A DNA stretch of 64,000 nucleotides from Orbaceae bacterium lpD04. Its GTDB lineage: Bacteria > Pseudomonadota > Gammaproteobacteria > Enterobacterales > Orbaceae. Location: the NCBI GenBank assembly GCA_036251935.1, contig CP133967.1:186001-250000 (forward strand), read 5' to 3'. Numbering within the stretch: the stretch's first letter is position 1; the number at the start of each line of letters is the position of its first letter. The notes under the pieces are model-generated. The model made no database searches and was not told the DNA's origin. It worked only from the letters and a program-made list of their open reading frames with translations. Shown one piece after another: positions 20,912-30,608 of the stretch. Both the position numbers and the translations under genes were made by a program.

Positions 20912-21244
20912 TTAGTCTGATTTTATTTGCACAATCCCATCTTCATTAACTTTTACTTCATAGTGAGCGATAGAGTATTGTTCATCTTCAAAGCAATAGC
21001 CATCTTTTAGACGAAAGCGCTGCTTTTTAAGTGGGCTTGCTACCCATAAATCATCGTCGTGTTCGGCAATAATACCACGAGATAATACACTCGCTTTAGC
21101 AAAAGGATCAATATTACTTAATGCATAAAGTTCATTGTTATTCGATGGGCGAAAGACAGCAACATGCTCGTTATTAACGCGGGCACAAACGCCCGTTGCA
21201 GGTAAAATATCATCAAGTTTACAAATTGTTATCCATTGACTCAT
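20912..21244 (-). CDS. nirD: Nitrite reductase small subunit NirD
   Basis: This 110-residue protein aligns with E. coli NirD (108 aa): MSQWITICKLDDILPATGVC at the start, then FRPSNNNELYALSNIDPFA and ASPLKKQRFRLKDG. It has the Rieske-like fold but not the CxH cluster ligands, as expected for enterobacterial NirD. The ATG at 21244 is chosen because AAGGAGA lies at proper spacing; another ATG 6 bp upstream abuts that site. It starts 11 bp after nirB. Confidence 0.93.
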   Translation of the reverse strand: MSQWITICKLDDILPATGVCARVNNEHVAVFRPSNNNELYALSNIDPFAKASVLSRGIIAEHDDDLWVASPLKKQRFRLKDGYCFEDEQYSIAHYEVKVNEDGIVQIKSD

Positions 21245-21255
21245 ATTCATTCTCC

Positions 21256-23769
21256 TTATCTTCTTTCTCGTTCTTCTGCTGTTGCAGGGCGATGCTGATC
21301 TCGTTCTGGGACAATTTGTACATTTTCATCACGTAGATCACTATTAATAAAATGTGCAAAGCGGTGTTGGTTTTCTGGATTATTGACGGTTTCTTGCCAT
21401 TCACAAACTGCTAATTTACGAATACGAGCCATCTCGCTTTCTAGCTCAGCATTGATTAATAACTTATCATCAACAATAACGTTACGTAAGTATTCAATGC
21501 CGCCGTCCATGTTTTCAAGCCATACAGAGGTTCGCTGTAGCTTATCTGCTGTGCGAATATAAAACATAATGAAACGATCAATATAGGCAATGAGTTTTGC
21601 CTTATCAAGATCGGCTGCCAATAAATCAGCATGCCGTGGCTTCATTCCACCATTACCGCAAACATAAAGGTTCCAACCTTTTTCTGTTGCAATAACGCCA
21701 ATATCTTTACCTTGTGCCTCTGCACATTCACGTGTACAGCCAGATACGCCTAGTTTAAATTTATGTGGTGCCCTAATTCCTTTATAGCGGTTTTCTAATT
21801 CAACGCCTAAACCAACACTATCACCTACACCATAACGGCACCATGTACTACCAACGCAAGTTTTCGCCATACGTAATGCTTTAGCATAAGCATGACCAGT
21901 TTCAAATCCTGCCTTGATTAATTCTTGCCAGATGGTTGGCAGGTCATCTTTTTGTGCACCAAAAAGGCCAATACGCTGAGAGCCCGTAATTTTAGAATAC
22001 AAATTATATTTTTTAGCAATCTCACCTATCGCAATTAAACCGGCAGGGGTTATTTCGCCGCCAGCACTACGAGGAATGATAGAATAAGTACCATTTTTTT
22101 GAATATTACCGAGGAAAATATCATTAGTTTCTTGTAGTGGGACAAGATCTGGTTTGAGAACATACTCGTTCCAGCAAGACGCAAGTAAAGATCCGATGGT
22201 TGGTTTACATATTTCACAGCCATAACCGTTACCATGTTTTTTAATCACCTCGTCAAATGATTTTAATCCCTCAACACGAATTAAGTGATAAAGCTCTTGG
22301 CGTGAATACTTAAAATGACCACACAGGGCTTGGCTGACTTCAATTCCTTGTTTCGCTAGCTCTAAATTAAGAATTTGTGTGACAAGTGGAATGCAGCCAC
22401 CACAGCCTGTTCCTGCTTTTGTTTCTGCTTTAATTGCGGCAATTGTATGACAACCGGCATGAATTGCATTAATGATTTTTGCTTTACTAACATCAAAGCA
22501 AGAGCAAATTTGCGCACTATCAGGAAGAGCATCAACGCCCATGGCAGGTTTTGCACCTGCATGTTCGGGAAGAATAAGCGTATCAGGATGCTCAGGTAAA
22601 TCCATATTATTAAGCATCAATTGTAATAAATTACTATAATCTGATGTATCACCCACTAATACTGCGCCGAGTAATTTCTTATTATCACAAGAAACAACGA
22701 GCCTTTTATAAACCGGAATGCTTTCATCAAGGTAAACATAGCTGCGACAACCTGCTGCGCGAGCTTTAGCATCACCAATGCTGCCAACATCAACACCCAT
22801 AAGTTTTAATTTAGCGCTCATATCTGCGCCTTCAAATTTCGCGTCATCGCCAGTTAGGTGTGATAATGCAACTTGAGCCATTTTATAGCCCGGAGCGACT
22901 AAACCAAAAACGCGTCCTTGCCAGCAAGCACATTCACCTATTGCATAAATATCAGGATCAGATGTTTGGCAATAATCATTAATTATTATTCCGCCGCGAG
23001 GTCCAATATCTAGTTCACAGGCTTTCGCAAGTTCATCATGAGGACGAATACCCGTTGAAAATACGATAAAATCGACTTCGAGTGAAGAGCCATCAGCAAA
23101 CTGCATGAGTTTGCCTTTTGGTGTATCTGTAATTTCTTGAGTATTTTTACTGGTATGAACACCAACGCCCATCTCTTCAATTTTACGGCGTAGCTGCTCA
23201 CCCCCCATGCTATCGAGTTGCTCAGCCATTAATACTGGAGCAAACTCAACGACATGCGTTTGCATACCTAAATTTTTAACTGCCCCAGCGGCTTCAAGTC
23301 CAAGTAATCCGCCACCAACGACCGCGCCGCTTTTACTACGACTTGCACATTCTTTAATTGCATCAAGATCTTCAATTGTTCTATATACAAAACAATCGAC
23401 GCCGTTCGCTCCCTTAATCGGCGGCACCCAAGGATAAGATCCTGTCGCAATAATTAACTTATCATAAGTGACAATGCGCCCTGTTTGTGAATGAATTTCT
23501 TTACGCTGACGATTAATTAAAATTGCACGCTCACCGAGTAAAATATTAATATTATGTTTAGCGTATAATCCTTCACTAACAAGCGATAGCGCTTCAGCAG
23601 TATGACCAGAAAAATAAGACGAAAGGTGAACACGATCGTAGGCGACGCGTGGTTCTTCACAAAAAATCGTGATATTGAATAAGTCAGGCTGTGTTTTTTC
23701 GATTAGCTCTTCAACGAAACGATGCCCAACCATCCCATTACCAATAATAACGAGATTAGTTTTGCTCAT
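21256..23769 (-). CDS. nirB: NADH-dependent nitrite reductase large subunit NirB
   Basis: The 837-residue cytoplasmic enzyme reduces nitrite to ammonium with NADH. Parts in order: FAD-binding (VIIGNGMVGHRFVEEL), NAD-binding (GAVVGGGLLGLEAAGAV), a BFD-like [2Fe-2S] segment (CSCFD ... GTGCGGC), and the siroheme/[4Fe-4S] domain with CVGSTWCRYG and GVSGCTRECAEAQGKD. All cluster cysteines are present. It heads the nirB-nirD group. The nirC nitrite channel that separates nirD from cysG in E. coli is missing here. A NarL-type site lies upstream. Confidence 0.96.
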   Translation of the reverse strand: MSKTNLVIIGNGMVGHRFVEELIEKTQPDLFNITIFCEEPRVAYDRVHLSSYFSGHTAEALSLVSEGLYAKHNINILLGERAILINRQRKEIHSQTGRIVTYDKLIIATGSYPWVPPIKGANGVDCFVYRTIEDLDAIKECASRSKSGAVVGGGLLGLEAAGAVKNLGMQTHVVEFAPVLMAEQLDSMGGEQLRRKIEEMGVGVHTSKNTQEITDTPKGKLMQFADGSSLEVDFIVFSTGIRPHDELAKACELDIGPRGGIIINDYCQTSDPDIYAIGECACWQGRVFGLVAPGYKMAQVALSHLTGDDAKFEGADMSAKLKLMGVDVGSIGDAKARAAGCRSYVYLDESIPVYKRLVVSCDNKKLLGAVLVGDTSDYSNLLQLMLNNMDLPEHPDTLILPEHAGAKPAMGVDALPDSAQICSCFDVSKAKIINAIHAGCHTIAAIKAETKAGTGCGGCIPLVTQILNLELAKQGIEVSQALCGHFKYSRQELYHLIRVEGLKSFDEVIKKHGNGYGCEICKPTIGSLLASCWNEYVLKPDLVPLQETNDIFLGNIQKNGTYSIIPRSAGGEITPAGLIAIGEIAKKYNLYSKITGSQRIGLFGAQKDDLPTIWQELIKAGFETGHAYAKALRMAKTCVGSTWCRYGVGDSVGLGVELENRYKGIRAPHKFKLGVSGCTRECAEAQGKDIGVIATEKGWNLYVCGNGGMKPRHADLLAADLDKAKLIAYIDRFIMFYIRTADKLQRTSVWLENMDGGIEYLRNVIVDDKLLINAELESEMARIRKLAVCEWQETVNNPENQHRFAHFINSDLRDENVQIVPERDQHRPATAEERERR

Positions 23770-23817
23770 AAATGCTCCAATTTTAATTTTTAACTTTATA
23801 TTTCAAATTATTAACTG

Positions 23818-23823
23818 ATTATA
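23818..23823 (-). promoter_or_regulatory. Probable nirB -10 element
   Basis: A perfect TATAAT on the minus strand sits about 50 bp before the nirB ATG with no recognisable -35. Lack of a -35 is typical of activator-dependent nir promoters, but no canonical FNR box is seen at the expected -41.5 position. Confidence 0.45.
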
Positions 23824-23864
23824 TTGTATGTAACCCGGTGTAGAATATAAGTACTCTAAGGAAT

Positions 23865-23880
23865 TACTACTTTAGGAGTA
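23865..23880 (-). promoter_or_regulatory. NarL/NarP-type 7-2-7 heptamer pair upstream of nirB
   Basis: Minus strand TACTCCTAAAGTAGTA is two inverted heptamers spaced by 2 bp. The first matches TACYYMT fully; the second differs from AKRRGTA at one base. It is centred about 61 bp upstream of the inferred nirB start. With narXL nearby this is a plausible activation site. Confidence 0.5.
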
Positions 23881-24201
23881 GTTGAAAAAGATATTAAAAA
23901 ACAAATTATTAAATAAATAAGTTTATTTTTATCACTCTTTTATAAGCATTTTTTATTCACAATCATAAGCGATAATAGGGTAATGATAAATTATCACTGA
24001 TCGTAAATACGAGTAATCAGCTATCAAATATTTTGCGCTAATATTTTTTCGTTATTATTTTGTTGTAATGTATCATTTTAGTATAAAAATTGATGTCTCC
24101 AACTATTGATGTGATTTGGATCAATAATAAATGATTAACGAGGTTGATTCTTTTGCTCAGCGTTATATTATTATTCTATCTATATAGAGGAGTTATATAT
24201 T
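23881..24201. other. nirB/pgi divergent intergenic region, non-coding
   Basis: About 320 bp without a credible frame. It contains a TGATAAATTATCA palindrome around 23983-23995, a possible FNR site (listed separately) and, at the end, the GAGGAG ribosome site of pgi. Confidence 0.4.
24111..24124 (+). promoter_or_regulatory. Possible FNR site upstream of pgi
   Basis: GTGATTTGGATCAA matches TTGATNNNNATCAA at 9 of 10 conserved bases. It lies about 78 bp before the pgi start. A -10-like TTATAT occurs at 24163-24168, which would place the site near -57. Motif evidence only. Confidence 0.3.
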
Positions 24202-25851
24202 ATGTTAAAAACAGTTAATCCGACTCATACCGATGCGTGGAAATCATTACAAACACATTTTGAAGATACTAAAAATACGACTATCAAATCACTTTTTGCT
24301 AGTGATCCAATGCGCGCAGAAAAATTTTCGTTAACCTTTAATGAGCAAATTTTTGTCGATTATTCAAAAAATCGTATTACTTCAGATACGCTAGATAAAC
24401 TGCAGGCTTTAGCGAAAGAATGTGGTTTATCAGCGGCGATTAAATCAATGTTTAGTGGTGAAAAAATTAACCGTACTGAAGATCGCGCCGTTTTACACGT
24501 TGCATTACGTAACCTTTCTAATACCCCCATTTATGTTGATGGCAAGAATGTTATGGATGATGTTAATGCTGTACTCGCTAAAATGGAGTCTTTTAGTAAA
24601 AGGGTAATTAGCGGTGAATGGAAAGGCTATACAGGTAAAGCAATTACTGATGTTGTTAACATTGGTATTGGCGGCTCTGACTTAGGCCCATTTATGGTCA
24701 CTGAAGCATTACGACCTTATAAGAATCATTTAAATATGCATTTTGTATCTAATATTGATGGTACACAAATGGTTGAAGTGTTAAAAACCGTCAATCCAGA
24801 AACTACCCTATTTTTAGTCGCGTCAAAAACATTTACTACACAAGAAACGATGACTAATGCACAAAGTGCAAGAGATTGGTTACTAAAATCTGCTAACGAT
24901 GATACTGCGGTTGCAAAGCATTTTGTTGCCTTATCAACTAACACTAAAGAAGTGGCTAAATTTGGTATTGATACGGCAAATATGTTTGAATTTTGGGACT
25001 GGGTTGGTGGACGATATTCATTATGGTCAGCAATTGGTTTATCAATTGTATTATCAATCGGTTTTGATAATTTTAAACAACTATTAGCGGGTGCCCATGA
25101 TATTGATAAACACTTTAGCCAAGCACCTGCAGAGCAAAATATTCCCCTTATTTTAGCGTTAATCAATGTTTGGTATAATAATTTCTATGGCGCAGAAACT
25201 GAAACGATCCTTCCTTATGATCAATATATGCACCGCTTTGCTGCTTATTTTCAGCAAGGTAATATGGAGTCTAATGGGAAATATATTGATCGTAACGGTG
25301 ATAGAGTTACCTACTCGACAGGCCCTGTAATTTGGGGTGAACCTGGCACTAATGGGCAACATGCTTTTTATCAATTGATCCATCAAGGGACTAAATTAAT
25401 TCCATGTGATTTTATTGCACCAGCAATTAGCCATAATCCATTAGGCGATCACCACGAAAAACTATTGTCTAACTTTTTTGCTCAAACACAAGCGCTTGCT
25501 TTTGGTAAAACTAAAGAGGAAGTTGAGCAAGAATTTATATCTGCCGGTAAAAAACTTGAAGATATTACTGAGATTGTGCCATTTAAAGTATTTGAAGGTA
25601 ATCGGCCAACAAACTCGATCTTAATTAAAGAAATGACGCCTTATACTCTTGGGGCCCTAATTGCTATTTATGAGCATAAGATCTTTACTCAAGGTGTGAT
25701 TTGGAATATTTTCAGCTTTGATCAGTGGGGTGTTGAGTTAGGTAAACAATTAGCGGGTCGTATTTTACCAGAGCTAGAAAATAATGAAGATATTACATCG
25801 CATGATAGTTCGACGAATGGTTTAATTAATCTTTATAAATCATGGCGTTAA
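24202..25851 (+). CDS. pgi: Glucose-6-phosphate isomerase
   Basis: At 549 residues it has the same length as E. coli Pgi and interconverts glucose-6-P and fructose-6-P. Signature stretches include [31 protein letters not shown], the SIS-domain motif [19 protein letters not shown] and the C-terminal signature [13 protein letters not shown], with a catalytic Glu/His pair. GAGGAG precedes the ATG. It is convergent with the PTS operon, sharing a terminator, so the glycolytic entry genes cluster here. Confidence 0.97.
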   Translation: MLKTVNPTHTDAWKSLQTHFEDTKNTTIKSLFASDPMRAEKFSLTFNEQIFVDYSKNRITSDTLDKLQALAKECGLSAAIKSMFSGEKINRTEDRAVLHVALRNLSNTPIYVDGKNVMDDVNAVLAKMESFSKRVISGEWKGYTGKAITDVVNIGIGGSDLGPFMVTEALRPYKNHLNMHFVSNIDGTQMVEVLKTVNPETTLFLVASKTFTTQETMTNAQSARDWLLKSANDDTAVAKHFVALSTNTKEVAKFGIDTANMFEFWDWVGGRYSLWSAIGLSIVLSIGFDNFKQLLAGAHDIDKHFSQAPAEQNIPLILALINVWYNNFYGAETETILPYDQYMHRFAAYFQQGNMESNGKYIDRNGDRVTYSTGPVIWGEPGTNGQHAFYQLIHQGTKLIPCDFIAPAISHNPLGDHHEKLLSNFFAQTQALAFGKTKEEVEQEFISAGKKLEDITEIVPFKVFEGNRPTNSILIKEMTPYTLGALIAIYEHKIFTQGVIWNIFSFDQWGVELGKQLAGRILPELENNEDITSHDSSTNGLINLYKSWR

Positions 25852-25866
25852 GTCGTAAATAAAAAT

Positions 25867-25892
25867 AAAACCGCCAATTGGCGGTTTTTTTT
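25867..25892. terminator. Two-way terminator between pgi and crr
   Basis: ACCGCC-AATT-GGCGGT with A-rich 5' flank and eight T on the plus strand. The A4 flank gives TTTT on the minus strand too, so it can end both pgi and the ptsHI-crr transcript. Confidence 0.88.
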
Positions 25893-25908
25893 ATTCAATA
25901 AAATAGAC

Positions 25909-26412
25909 TTATTTTTTTACTTTCATAATCGGAGTTTTTCCTTCTTCAACAGGACCAGAAAGTTTAATCAGTTCATGAATGCTATCCATATTAGAAATCA
26001 CAACAGGCGTTAGAATAGATTTTGCTTTACCCTCAAGGAAAGCTAAATCAAATTCAATAATTGGATCACCTGCTTTAACTTGTTGTCCTTCTTCAGCAAT
26101 GCGCTTAAAGCCTTCGCCTTTTAGTTCAACTGTATCGATCCCAAAATGAACAAACAATTCAATCCCGTCATCTGACTCGATTGCAAAAGCATGATTTGTT
26201 TCGAAAATTTTACCAATTTTACCAGATAATGGTGCAACAATTTTATTACCCGTTGGCTTAATTGCAACCCCATCACCAACTATTTTCTCTGCGAAAACTA
26301 CGTCGGGTACATCTTCGATTTTAACGATATCACCAGATATTGGCGCTAAAATTTCAATATAATTCTGATCATCATCAGAAACAAACTGTTTTAATTTATC
26401 GAATAAGCCCAT
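25909..26412 (-). CDS. crr: PTS glucose-specific EIIA component
   Basis: The 167-residue protein is EIIA-Glc. The phospho-accepting His89 lies in [15 protein letters not shown] and the supporting His74 in ETNHAF. It receives phosphate from HPr and passes it to EIIB domains such as that of MalX in this window. In its unphosphorylated state it inhibits other sugar permeases. It is the last gene of ptsH-ptsI-crr, 12 bp after ptsI. Confidence 0.96.
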   Translation of the reverse strand: MGLFDKLKQFVSDDDQNYIEILAPISGDIVKIEDVPDVVFAEKIVGDGVAIKPTGNKIVAPLSGKIGKIFETNHAFAIESDDGIELFVHFGIDTVELKGEGFKRIAEEGQQVKAGDPIIEFDLAFLEGKAKSILTPVVISNMDSIHELIKLSGPVEEGKTPIMKVKK

Positions 26413-26424
26413 AGTTATCTCCTG

Positions 26425-28152
26425 CTAGCAAGCTTGCTTTTCAGCTGTAAATTTTTCGAGCAAATCACTAATTTCTTTTGCCGTCGCTTTTTGTAAAGCT
26501 TCGTTTGCTAATGCTTGTGCTTCGCTGAAATTAGTGTTGCGAATAATTTTTTTAATTTTTGGAATTGAGATTGCGCTCATACTAAACTCATCAAGTCCCA
26601 TACCGAGTAATAATACCGTCGCTTTCTCATCACCGCCTAATTCACCACACATTCCAGTCCACTTACCTGCTGCATGTGATGCATCAATAACACTTTTAAT
26701 TAATGTAAGTACTGATGGTGACATCGGATTATAAAGATGTGAAATTAACTCATTACCACGGTCAACGGCCAACGTGTACTGGGTCAAATCATTCGTACCG
26801 ATACTTAAAAAGTCCACTTCTTTTGCTAAATGATGAGCAATAACAGCTGCTGCTGGCGTTTCAACCATAACACCCACTTCAATTTGTTCATCGAATTTTT
26901 TACTTTCAGCGCGCAGTTGCTCTTTAAGAATGTTAAGCTCTGATTTTAGCATTCTTACTTCTTCAATCGAGATAATCATCGGGAACATAATACGTAACTT
27001 ACCAAACGCAGATGCACGTAAAATAGCACGTAACTGAGCATGTAAAATATCTTTTTTATCCATACCAATACGGATTGCACGCCAGCCTAAAAATGGATTT
27101 TCTTCTTTTGGTAAGTGCATATAAGGAACATCTTTATCGCCGCCAATATCCATGGTACGAACAATAACGGGTAGTCCATTTGCCGCTTCAGCCACTTCTT
27201 TATAGGCTTTAAATTGTTCATCTTCATTAGGATACGCATCACGATCCATAAATAAGAATTCAGTGCGGTAAAGCCCAACACCTTCGTAACCATTGCGATC
27301 AGCACCAGCAATATCACGCACAGTACCAATGTTAGCGCATACTTCAACTTGATGTCCATCTAAAGTGATTGCTGGTAAATCTTTCAATTTAGCTAGCTCT
27401 TCTTTATCTGAGATATATTGTTTTTGAACTTGTTTAAGTTTTTCAGTCGTTTTATCATCTGGATTAATATAAATTTTATTATTAATCGCATCTAAGATGA
27501 TATTGTCACCTTGTTTAATCGTTTTAGTTGCGTTAGATGTACCAACAATTGCAGGAACTTCTAAAGAGCGAGCCATGATTGAAGTGTGTGACGTACGGCC
27601 ACCAAGATCAGTAATAAAACCAAGGACCATATCAAGATTTAACTGCGCTGTTTCTGATGGTGTTAGATCTTTTGCAACAAGAACGCAAGGTTCATAGATA
27701 GCACTTAAATCAACGATTTCCAAGCCTAGTACATTTTTTAATAAACGTTTACCAATATCACGGATATCCGCGGCACGTTCTTTTAGATATTCATCATCAA
27801 GACCTTCTAACTCTTTGGCTTGCGCTTCAAATACAGAGTGGACGGCTGAATCAGCAGATGAATGCTTAGTTTTAATACGGTTAATTACTTCACTTTCTAA
27901 GTCTTCATCTTCTAATAGCATGATATGACCTTCAAAGATTGCGGCTTTATCTTCACCTAAAGTGGTTTTTGCACGCTCCATAATTGTATTTAATTGTTCG
28001 CTTGATTTTTGACGAGCATCTTTAAAGCGAGCAATCTCTGCATCAATTTTATTATCTGCAATTGGTCTAGTATTTAGAACAATTTCATCTTCTTTAAGTA
28101 ATAAGGCCTTTGCAAATGCAATACCTGGCGAAACGAGTATACCTGAAACCAT
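26425..28152 (-). CDS. ptsI: PTS enzyme I (phosphoenolpyruvate-protein phosphotransferase)
   Basis: At 575 residues this equals E. coli EI. The active His189 is in [15 protein letters not shown]. The PEP-binding TIM barrel has [11 protein letters not shown], the [11 protein letters not shown]-like stretch and the catalytic Cys region [10 protein letters not shown]. It starts the phosphorelay from PEP to HPr. It is second in the ptsH-ptsI-crr operon. Confidence 0.97.
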   Translation of the reverse strand: MVSGILVSPGIAFAKALLLKEDEIVLNTRPIADNKIDAEIARFKDARQKSSEQLNTIMERAKTTLGEDKAAIFEGHIMLLEDEDLESEVINRIKTKHSSADSAVHSVFEAQAKELEGLDDEYLKERAADIRDIGKRLLKNVLGLEIVDLSAIYEPCVLVAKDLTPSETAQLNLDMVLGFITDLGGRTSHTSIMARSLEVPAIVGTSNATKTIKQGDNIILDAINNKIYINPDDKTTEKLKQVQKQYISDKEELAKLKDLPAITLDGHQVEVCANIGTVRDIAGADRNGYEGVGLYRTEFLFMDRDAYPNEDEQFKAYKEVAEAANGLPVIVRTMDIGGDKDVPYMHLPKEENPFLGWRAIRIGMDKKDILHAQLRAILRASAFGKLRIMFPMIISIEEVRMLKSELNILKEQLRAESKKFDEQIEVGVMVETPAAAVIAHHLAKEVDFLSIGTNDLTQYTLAVDRGNELISHLYNPMSPSVLTLIKSVIDASHAAGKWTGMCGELGGDEKATVLLLGMGLDEFSMSAISIPKIKKIIRNTNFSEAQALANEALQKATAKEISDLLEKFTAEKQAC

Positions 28153-28210
28153 AATTATTAATCCTTATCTGATGGTATGACAGAAACCTAATATTTTTAA
28201 TTCGGTGGGG

Positions 28211-28468
28211 TTATTCAAGTTCTGGAATAAGCTTAACTAAATGCTCTACCGACTCTTGCTCATCTTCACCATCTGCGGAGATAGTGATAACAGTTCCTTG
28301 CGTTAAGCCAAGGGTTTGTAGTTTGAATAGGCTTTTTGCGCTGGCACTTTTGCCATTAGATGTGACGGTAATTTCTGAATTAAATGCTTTTGCTTCCTTT
28401 ACAAATTGAGCTGCTGGCCGCGTATGTAGGCCATTTGGCGCAGTGATTGTAACGTCTTGCTTATACAT
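28211..28468 (-). CDS. ptsH: PTS phosphocarrier protein HPr
   Basis: This 85-residue protein has the phospho-His15 site ([16 protein letters not shown]) and Ser46 in [10 protein letters not shown], both at canonical positions. It carries phosphate from EI to the EIIA domains. It is first gene of the operon; the ATG is preceded by TTAGAGGT. Confidence 0.97.
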   Translation of the reverse strand: MYKQDVTITAPNGLHTRPAAQFVKEAKAFNSEITVTSNGKSASAKSLFKLQTLGLTQGTVITISADGEDEQESVEHLVKLIPELE

Positions 28469-28793
28469 ATTAATTTACCTCTAAAAATTATTATTATTAA
28501 TATATTCAATATAAATAAAATTGGACAAAAAAACCAGTGTGTTTTCATACCAATCTAGAAATCAGTTATTGCCTAATAGCCTGCTATTATGGCGAGGAAA
28601 TCAAATCGAAACAAGTCCAATTATTAACTCTTTGTATAATATTGAATAAATTTTTTCTATTATTGTTAATGTGTTTTAAAAAAAACGATTATAAAATAGC
28701 TACCATATATTGTTGAAATGATATCTTTTAATTATAAAATAAGACGTTATATTGTCATGTTGGATTGTTAAATGAGTATATAAGAGAGGCATA
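28469..28793. other. ptsH/cyuA divergent control region
   Basis: 325 bp without a gene. A compact hairpin (GCCTAATAGC / GCTATTATGGC, 28571-28593) lies between inverted copies of ATTGGAC (about 28522) and GTCCAAT (about 28614). These may be operator or leader elements of the pts operon; I could not match them to Mlc, Cra or CRP consensus with confidence. Confidence 0.35.
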
Positions 28794-30092
28794 GTGGAGA
28801 GCGTAGAGGTAATTTGGCACGAATTGATTGAGGTTTTAAAACGTCAAGTTTTACCAGCAACAGGCTGTACTGAACCTATTTCTTTGGCTTTTGCAAGTGC
28901 GGTTGCCGCAAAATACTTAACCAAGAATAACATTGAACGCATTGAGGCTAAAGTTTCTCCTAACTTAATGAAAAATGGCATGGGTGTAACAGTGCCAAGT
29001 ACCGGCATGGTTGGCTTGTCAATTGCAGCCGCAGTTGGGGTTATCGGCGGTGATGCTGATGCAGGGCTTGATGTATTACAAAAAATAACAGCGGCAGATG
29101 TAGTTAGGGCTAAAGAGCTTTTACAGCAAAACTGCGTTAGTGTTTCAATATTGCCAACAGATAAACCACTGTATTGTGAAGTTAAGATTTATTCACAAGG
29201 CGACAGTGCAAGGGTATGCATTGAAGATCACCATACTAATATTATCTTAATTGAGCATAATAATGAGGTTGTTTTCCAAAAGAGTAATAGCCAAAGTGAT
29301 ATTAACCATTCAGTTAATATAATGGAACAAGTATCAATTAAAGTTATTTATGATTTTGTTAGTAAAATTGATTTTGATGACATTAAATTTATCCTTAAAG
29401 CGGCTGAATTAAATGATGCGTTATCTAAAGAAGGGCTTGCACAAACTTATGGACTAAGTATCGCCCATATTTTACGTAAGCAAGTAAGCCGTGGATTACT
29501 ATCTGACGATTTATTGACAAAAATAATGATTAGAACAACAGCTGCTTCTGACGCTAGAATGGGTGGTGCTGCATTACCCGCAATGAGTAATTCTGGCTCA
29601 GGTAATCAAGGCATTGCAGCTACAATGCCGGTGGTTGTTATTGCCGATTATATTGATGCTGATGATGATTTTTTAGCAAGAGCGCTTGTCTTATCACACA
29701 CTATTGCAATTTATATCCATAGCAAGTTTCCACCTTTATCTGCGCTTTGCGCGGCATCAACCGCCTCAATGGGAGCGGCTGCGGGTATGGTATATTTGCT
29801 TGATAAAGGTAACTTTGATGCGGTAAATATGGCTATTTGTAATATGGTTGGGGATTTGACGGGTATTATTTGTGATGGTGCATCAAATAGCTGTGCGTTA
29901 AAAGTATCAACTTCTGCTTCCTCTGCATTTAAATCAGTACTAATGGCGTTAGATGATGTGCGTGTAACTGGAAATGAAGGGATTGTATGCGACTGCGTTG
30001 AGTCATCGATTAATAATTTATGTGCGCTTGCGAGTAACAGTATGAGACAAACTGATGCACAAATTATTGAAATAATGGCGAGCAAACCATAA
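28794..30092 (+). CDS. cyuA: L-cysteine desulfidase CyuA (UPF0597)
   Basis: The 432-residue protein matches E. coli CyuA/YhaM (436 aa) throughout: [20 protein letters not shown] with Cys25, [53 protein letters not shown] and the ending [12 protein letters not shown]. It breaks cysteine into pyruvate, H2S and ammonia using an oxygen-sensitive Fe-S cluster, an anaerobic role. The start is GTG with GAGAGG upstream. The partner permease gene cyuP, adjacent in E. coli, is not here. No CyuR-like regulator gene is nearby. Confidence 0.9.
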   Translation: MESVEVIWHELIEVLKRQVLPATGCTEPISLAFASAVAAKYLTKNNIERIEAKVSPNLMKNGMGVTVPSTGMVGLSIAAAVGVIGGDADAGLDVLQKITAADVVRAKELLQQNCVSVSILPTDKPLYCEVKIYSQGDSARVCIEDHHTNIILIEHNNEVVFQKSNSQSDINHSVNIMEQVSIKVIYDFVSKIDFDDIKFILKAAELNDALSKEGLAQTYGLSIAHILRKQVSRGLLSDDLLTKIMIRTTAASDARMGGAALPAMSNSGSGNQGIAATMPVVVIADYIDADDDFLARALVLSHTIAIYIHSKFPPLSALCAASTASMGAAAGMVYLLDKGNFDAVNMAICNMVGDLTGIICDGASNSCALKVSTSASSAFKSVLMALDDVRVTGNEGIVCDCVESSINNLCALASNSMRQTDAQIIEIMASKP

Positions 30093-30160
30093 AAAAATGA
30101 CTAATAAGTGACAAAGTGTTGCTTATATAAACAAATAAGCTAAGATTTTTAAAAATCTAC

Positions 30161-30189
30161 TAGACAAAATATTTAGAAATGCGTAAGAT
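30161..30189 (+). promoter_or_regulatory. Promoter of the tRNA-His/tRNA-Pro unit
   Basis: TAGACA (30161-30166), a 17-bp spacer and TAAGAT (30184-30189) are followed by the GC-rich TGCGTCC, the discriminator type seen at stringently controlled stable-RNA promoters. The start would be about 10 bp before tRNA-His. Confidence 0.65.
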
Positions 30190-30205
30190 TGCGTCCTGCT
30201 TATAT

Positions 30206-30282
30206 GGTGGCTATAGCTCAGTTGGTAGAGCCCTGGATTGTGATTCCAGTTGTCGTGGGTTCGAATCCCATTAGCCACCCCA
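30206..30282 (+). tRNA. tRNA-His (GTG)
   Basis: A complete cloverleaf with encoded CCA. The acceptor stem includes the extra G(-1) opposite C73 that marks tRNA-His. The anticodon loop is TTGTGAT. The sequence looks identical to E. coli hisR. Confidence 0.98.
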
Positions 30283-30291
30283 TTAAGCTTA

Positions 30292-30368
30292 CGGCGAGTA
30301 GCGCAGCTTGGTAGCGCAACTGGTTTGGGACCAGTGGGTCGGAGGTTCGAATCCTCTCTCGCCGACCA
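30292..30368 (+). tRNA. tRNA-Pro (TGG)
   Basis: A 77-nt cloverleaf with encoded CCA and anticodon TGG in the loop TTTGGGA. The acceptor stem is CGGCGAG / CTCGCCG. It is 9 bp after tRNA-His and co-transcribed with it, and appears identical to E. coli proM. Confidence 0.98.
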
Positions 30369-30426
30369 ATTTTGAAAACCTGCTTTTTAGCAGGTTTTTT
30401 TTCGTCTAAAGTTTATGAGGTTCGAA
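30368..30426 (+). repeat. 59-bp direct repeat, copy 1 (tRNA-Pro trailer with terminator)
   Basis: It begins at the tRNA-Pro CCA end and is 56/59 identical to 30609-30667. It includes a terminator hairpin and ends in GTTCGAA. Confidence 0.9.
30377..30402 (+). terminator. Terminator of the tRNA unit
   Basis: AACCTGC-TTTTTA-GCAGGTT followed by T-run to 30402, directly after tRNA-Pro. Confidence 0.88.
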
Positions 30427-30429
30427 CCT

Positions 30430-30606
30430 CCGCAGGAGGTCGACAAATCTGTCAGGAACAGATTTGCATATCGTAAAACGATACCTGTAAGGCGAGTATC
30501 ATGGATGATACGATTGAATTCTCTCTCGCCGACCACTAATTTATCGGGAATAAATTTGAACGTTGCTATTGCAATGGCTCGAAGGGTAAACGATAGGACA
30601 TCGTTT
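30430..30606 (+). other. Cluster of short perfect palindromes with GGA loops
   Basis: Successive hairpins lie at 30444-30466 (9-bp stem, loop CAGGA), 30469-30483 (6 bp, loop AAA), 30496-30511 (TGGA at the tip), about 30537-30558 (7 bp, loop CGGGA) and 30588-30606 (7 bp, loop AGGAC). Four of the five expose GGA. A terminator follows at 30617. No protein frame of credible composition is present. It may be a structured RNA or a remodelled tRNA spacer; see findings. Confidence 0.55.
30490..30535 (+). pseudogene. Truncated tRNA-Pro-like remnant
   Basis: GGCGAGTA matches the 5' acceptor arm and CTCTCTCGCCGACCA matches the 3' end of the intact tRNA-Pro. Between them only about 23 nt remain, so the D and anticodon arms are lost. 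The acceptor arms can still pair, leaving a CCA-ended minihelix-like form. Confidence 0.6.
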
Positions 30607-30608
30607 AT

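Noticed and set aside
20912-21244. NirD as a true Rieske [2Fe-2S] protein
   Set aside because: The CxH ligand pairs are missing; this is normal for the NirD small subunit.
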